Positions 63,012-64,000 of a DNA stretch of 64,000 nucleotides are shown in pieces. Under the pieces are notes generated by a model. That model ran no database searches, was not told the DNA's origin, and saw only the letters and a program-made list of their open reading frames with translations. This DNA is from Clostridium sp. (GTDB lineage Bacteria > Bacillota > Clostridia > Clostridiales > Clostridiaceae): contig NZ_JAHAIF010000001.1 of NCBI RefSeq assembly GCF_018372875.1, positions 67,868 to 131,867 of the forward strand, in the 5' to 3' direction. A program made the translations under genes and the position numbers. The number at the start of each line of letters is the position of its first letter. The stretch's first letter is position 1.

Positions 63012-63869
63012 GTGATAAGGTTAAGGAAGATTTTGTTAATGTCCATTTGTTTATCTATATTTATCAATCCAATTTTAGTTAAAGCTGATGAATTGGATAT
63101 GGTAGAAGAACAAAAAGTAGTTGAAGAAAGAAAGAGAGAGAGACTAGAGGTAGAAAAAGAGTTTAACAATGCTTTTCAAAATAAGGAAATAGATGAGGTA
63201 GAGGAAAGTGGGAAGATAACACTAGATGGTGATTTTAGTGATTGGACAAACATGCCATATTTTGAAGATGAGGATAAGTATGGGAACCATTCAGAAAATA
63301 TTTTAGGATATCAGTATTATATTGATAAGAGGGATAAAGAAGATGGAAAGCCATATTTATACTTGAGATTAGACACGGATACTATGCCTGTAACTCATAT
63401 AAGAGCTTGGTTAGTCACTAATGAAAGTACTTTTAATAAGTTTTATGAAAATTATAATAATAGAGATAAAAGTACTGAATGTATAAGCACCTTGGAAAAT
63501 GATAAAGAAGGGGTTAAAGCTTATAATATAAATATAGAAAAACTAACATCAGCGGAGCCGTATAGAATTCAGGTTTTAAATCATAATGCAAATTTATTTA
63601 AAGAACAAGGATACTGGGTTAAAGAAGATAGTGGTTCCAAGTATACAGCAGAATTAAGAATTCCATTAGAACATGTTATGGGAGAAGATGGTGGGACAAA
63701 CTTCAATCTTGTTTTAGGCACTGATTTATATAAGTATCCAACTGGTGATTTTATAATGACTTCTATAACCAGTGGATCAACAGGACCAGTATTTGCTTTA
63801 GCACTTGGTTTAGTAACTGTTTTAGGAATAACTACAAGGAAAAATAAGAATAGTGATGAAGATATTTAA
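63012..63869 (+). CDS. Secreted protein with C-terminal exosortase-type sorting signal (Firmicu-CTERM-like)
   Basis: 285 residues. A signal peptide ends near residue 25 (VKA). A charged helix (EEQKVVEERKRERLEVEKEF) leads to a CBM9-like beta domain at about 68-245, starting ITLDGDFSDWTNMP. The tail has TSITSGSTGP, a TM of about 18 residues and RKNKNSDEDI. This order (Gly-Ser-Thr-Gly-Pro, TM, basic tail) matches the exosortase sorting signal of the XrtG system and lacks LPxTG. GTG start 63012 after AAGGAGG. It is the only obvious XrtG substrate in the window. Confidence 0.8.
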   Translation: MIRLRKILLMSICLSIFINPILVKADELDMVEEQKVVEERKRERLEVEKEFNNAFQNKEIDEVEESGKITLDGDFSDWTNMPYFEDEDKYGNHSENILGYQYYIDKRDKEDGKPYLYLRLDTDTMPVTHIRAWLVTNESTFNKFYENYNNRDKSTECISTLENDKEGVKAYNINIEKLTSAEPYRIQVLNHNANLFKEQGYWVKEDSGSKYTAELRIPLEHVMGEDGGTNFNLVLGTDLYKYPTGDFIMTSITSGSTGPVFALALGLVTVLGITTRKNKNSDEDI

Positions 63870-63870
63870 A

Positions 63871-63899
63871 AGAGAAATTGCTTAGCAGTTTCTCTTTAT
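63871..63899 (+). terminator. Terminator of the XrtG operon
   Basis: A 13-bp stem with one wobble (AAAGAGAAATTGC / GCAGTTTCTCTTT), a 3-base loop and then ATTTTGG. Confidence 0.82.
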
Positions 63900-63901
63900 T
63901 T

Positions 63902-64000
63902 TGGACCTAGGTCAATATTTTGGACACATTTTTATGAAAATTTTTTAAATTGATCTTCTTTCATTTGAGGGGTGATATAACCTATTGAACCATGAATTCT
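63902..64000 (-). mobile_element. Left edge of an IS3-family insertion sequence (continues past the window)
   Basis: Begins TGGACCTAGGTCAATATTTT, a likely terminal inverted repeat with the TG end used by IS3-family elements, and runs into the 3' end of a transposase gene. The other end and any target duplication are outside the window. Confidence 0.7.
63932..64000 (-). CDS. C-terminal end of an IS3-family (IS150-type) transposase OrfB, partial
   Basis: The last 22 codons are visible, ending in TAA at 63932. The peptide RIHGSIGYITPQMKEDQF is the well-known C-terminal signature of IS3-family DDE transposases (RxHxxLGYxTPxxF). The body of the gene lies past the window edge. It points towards the XrtG operon, with its 3' end nearest. 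Confidence 0.85.
   Translation of the reverse strand, partial: RIHGSIGYITPQMKEDQFKKFS

Noticed and set aside
62519..63169. 216-codon minus-strand frame across the glycosyltransferase and the sorting-signal protein genes
   Set aside because: Antisense to two genes with clear motifs; composition is that of a mirrored AT-rich coding strand.

Overview
The window is a low-GC, AT-rich chromosomal segment from an anaerobic spore-former of the genus Clostridium (sensu stricto, in the C. perfringens/C. baratii direction; species not certain). The basis is the A/T-ending codon use, strong AGGAGG-type ribosome sites, the anaerobic sulfite reductase operon asrABC, the cotJABC spore-coat genes, a manganese-catalase-like CotJC, and many short stem-loop/T-tract terminators. 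It looks like core chromosome with a few decayed fragments and the edge of one insertion sequence. No CRISPR array, prophage or rRNA operon is visible.

Layout. 1-11.5 kb: a cut-off gene, a patatin-like lipase, a CBM9-like protein, adenine deaminase behind a purine riboswitch, a lactonase-like beta-propeller, MetA (acetyl-type), a tyrosine phosphatase, an NSS sodium symporter, a two-component system and a short UppS-like prenyltransferase. 11.6-25.5 kb: a tetrapyrrole/sulfite block. It holds a small sulfite-reductase-like iron-sulfur protein, hemA, a precorrin-2 dehydrogenase, a Crp/Fnr regulator, asrABC, a lipoprotein, then hemC, cobA-hemD, hemB, hemL, cbiK and a formate/nitrite-type channel. 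Together these make sirohydrochlorin/siroheme (and cobalamin precursor), and AsrC uses siroheme to reduce sulfite to sulfide. 25.5-35 kb: a membrane protein, a PotD-like lipoprotein, a CAAX-type protease, an ABC-F ATPase, an FMN-binding lipoprotein, a leader-peptide attenuator in front of brnQ, and an initiator tRNA. 35.4-41.3 kb: one very large secreted GH2 beta-galactosidase. 41.4-44.2 kb: codBA behind a PyrR-type attenuator. 44-55 kb: YcxB-like membrane proteins, a DUF2935 protein, an ECF sigma/PadR/HAAS-SEDS membrane operon, clpSA, a nitroreductase and an FAD oxidoreductase. 55.5-58.3 kb: threonine ammonia-lyase with RidA, then cotJABC.

58.5-63.9 kb is the most distinctive region. It is a five-gene operon with a glycosidase-like lipoprotein, a PTPS-like protein, an exosortase of the XrtG type, a processive GT2 glycosyltransferase and a secreted protein with a C-terminal Gly-Ser-Thr-Gly-Pro/TM/Lys-Arg tail that looks like the exosortase target. 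An IS3-family element (only its transposase 3' end is inside the window) lies about 30 bases after this operon's terminator.

Regulatory RNA is unusually readable here. There are three different cis-RNA mechanisms on nucleobase or amino-acid genes: a guanine-class purine aptamer on ade, a leader-peptide attenuator on brnQ, and a PyrR-binding-loop attenuator on codBA. Several perfect palindromes sit at promoters (asrA, clpS, exosortase operon).
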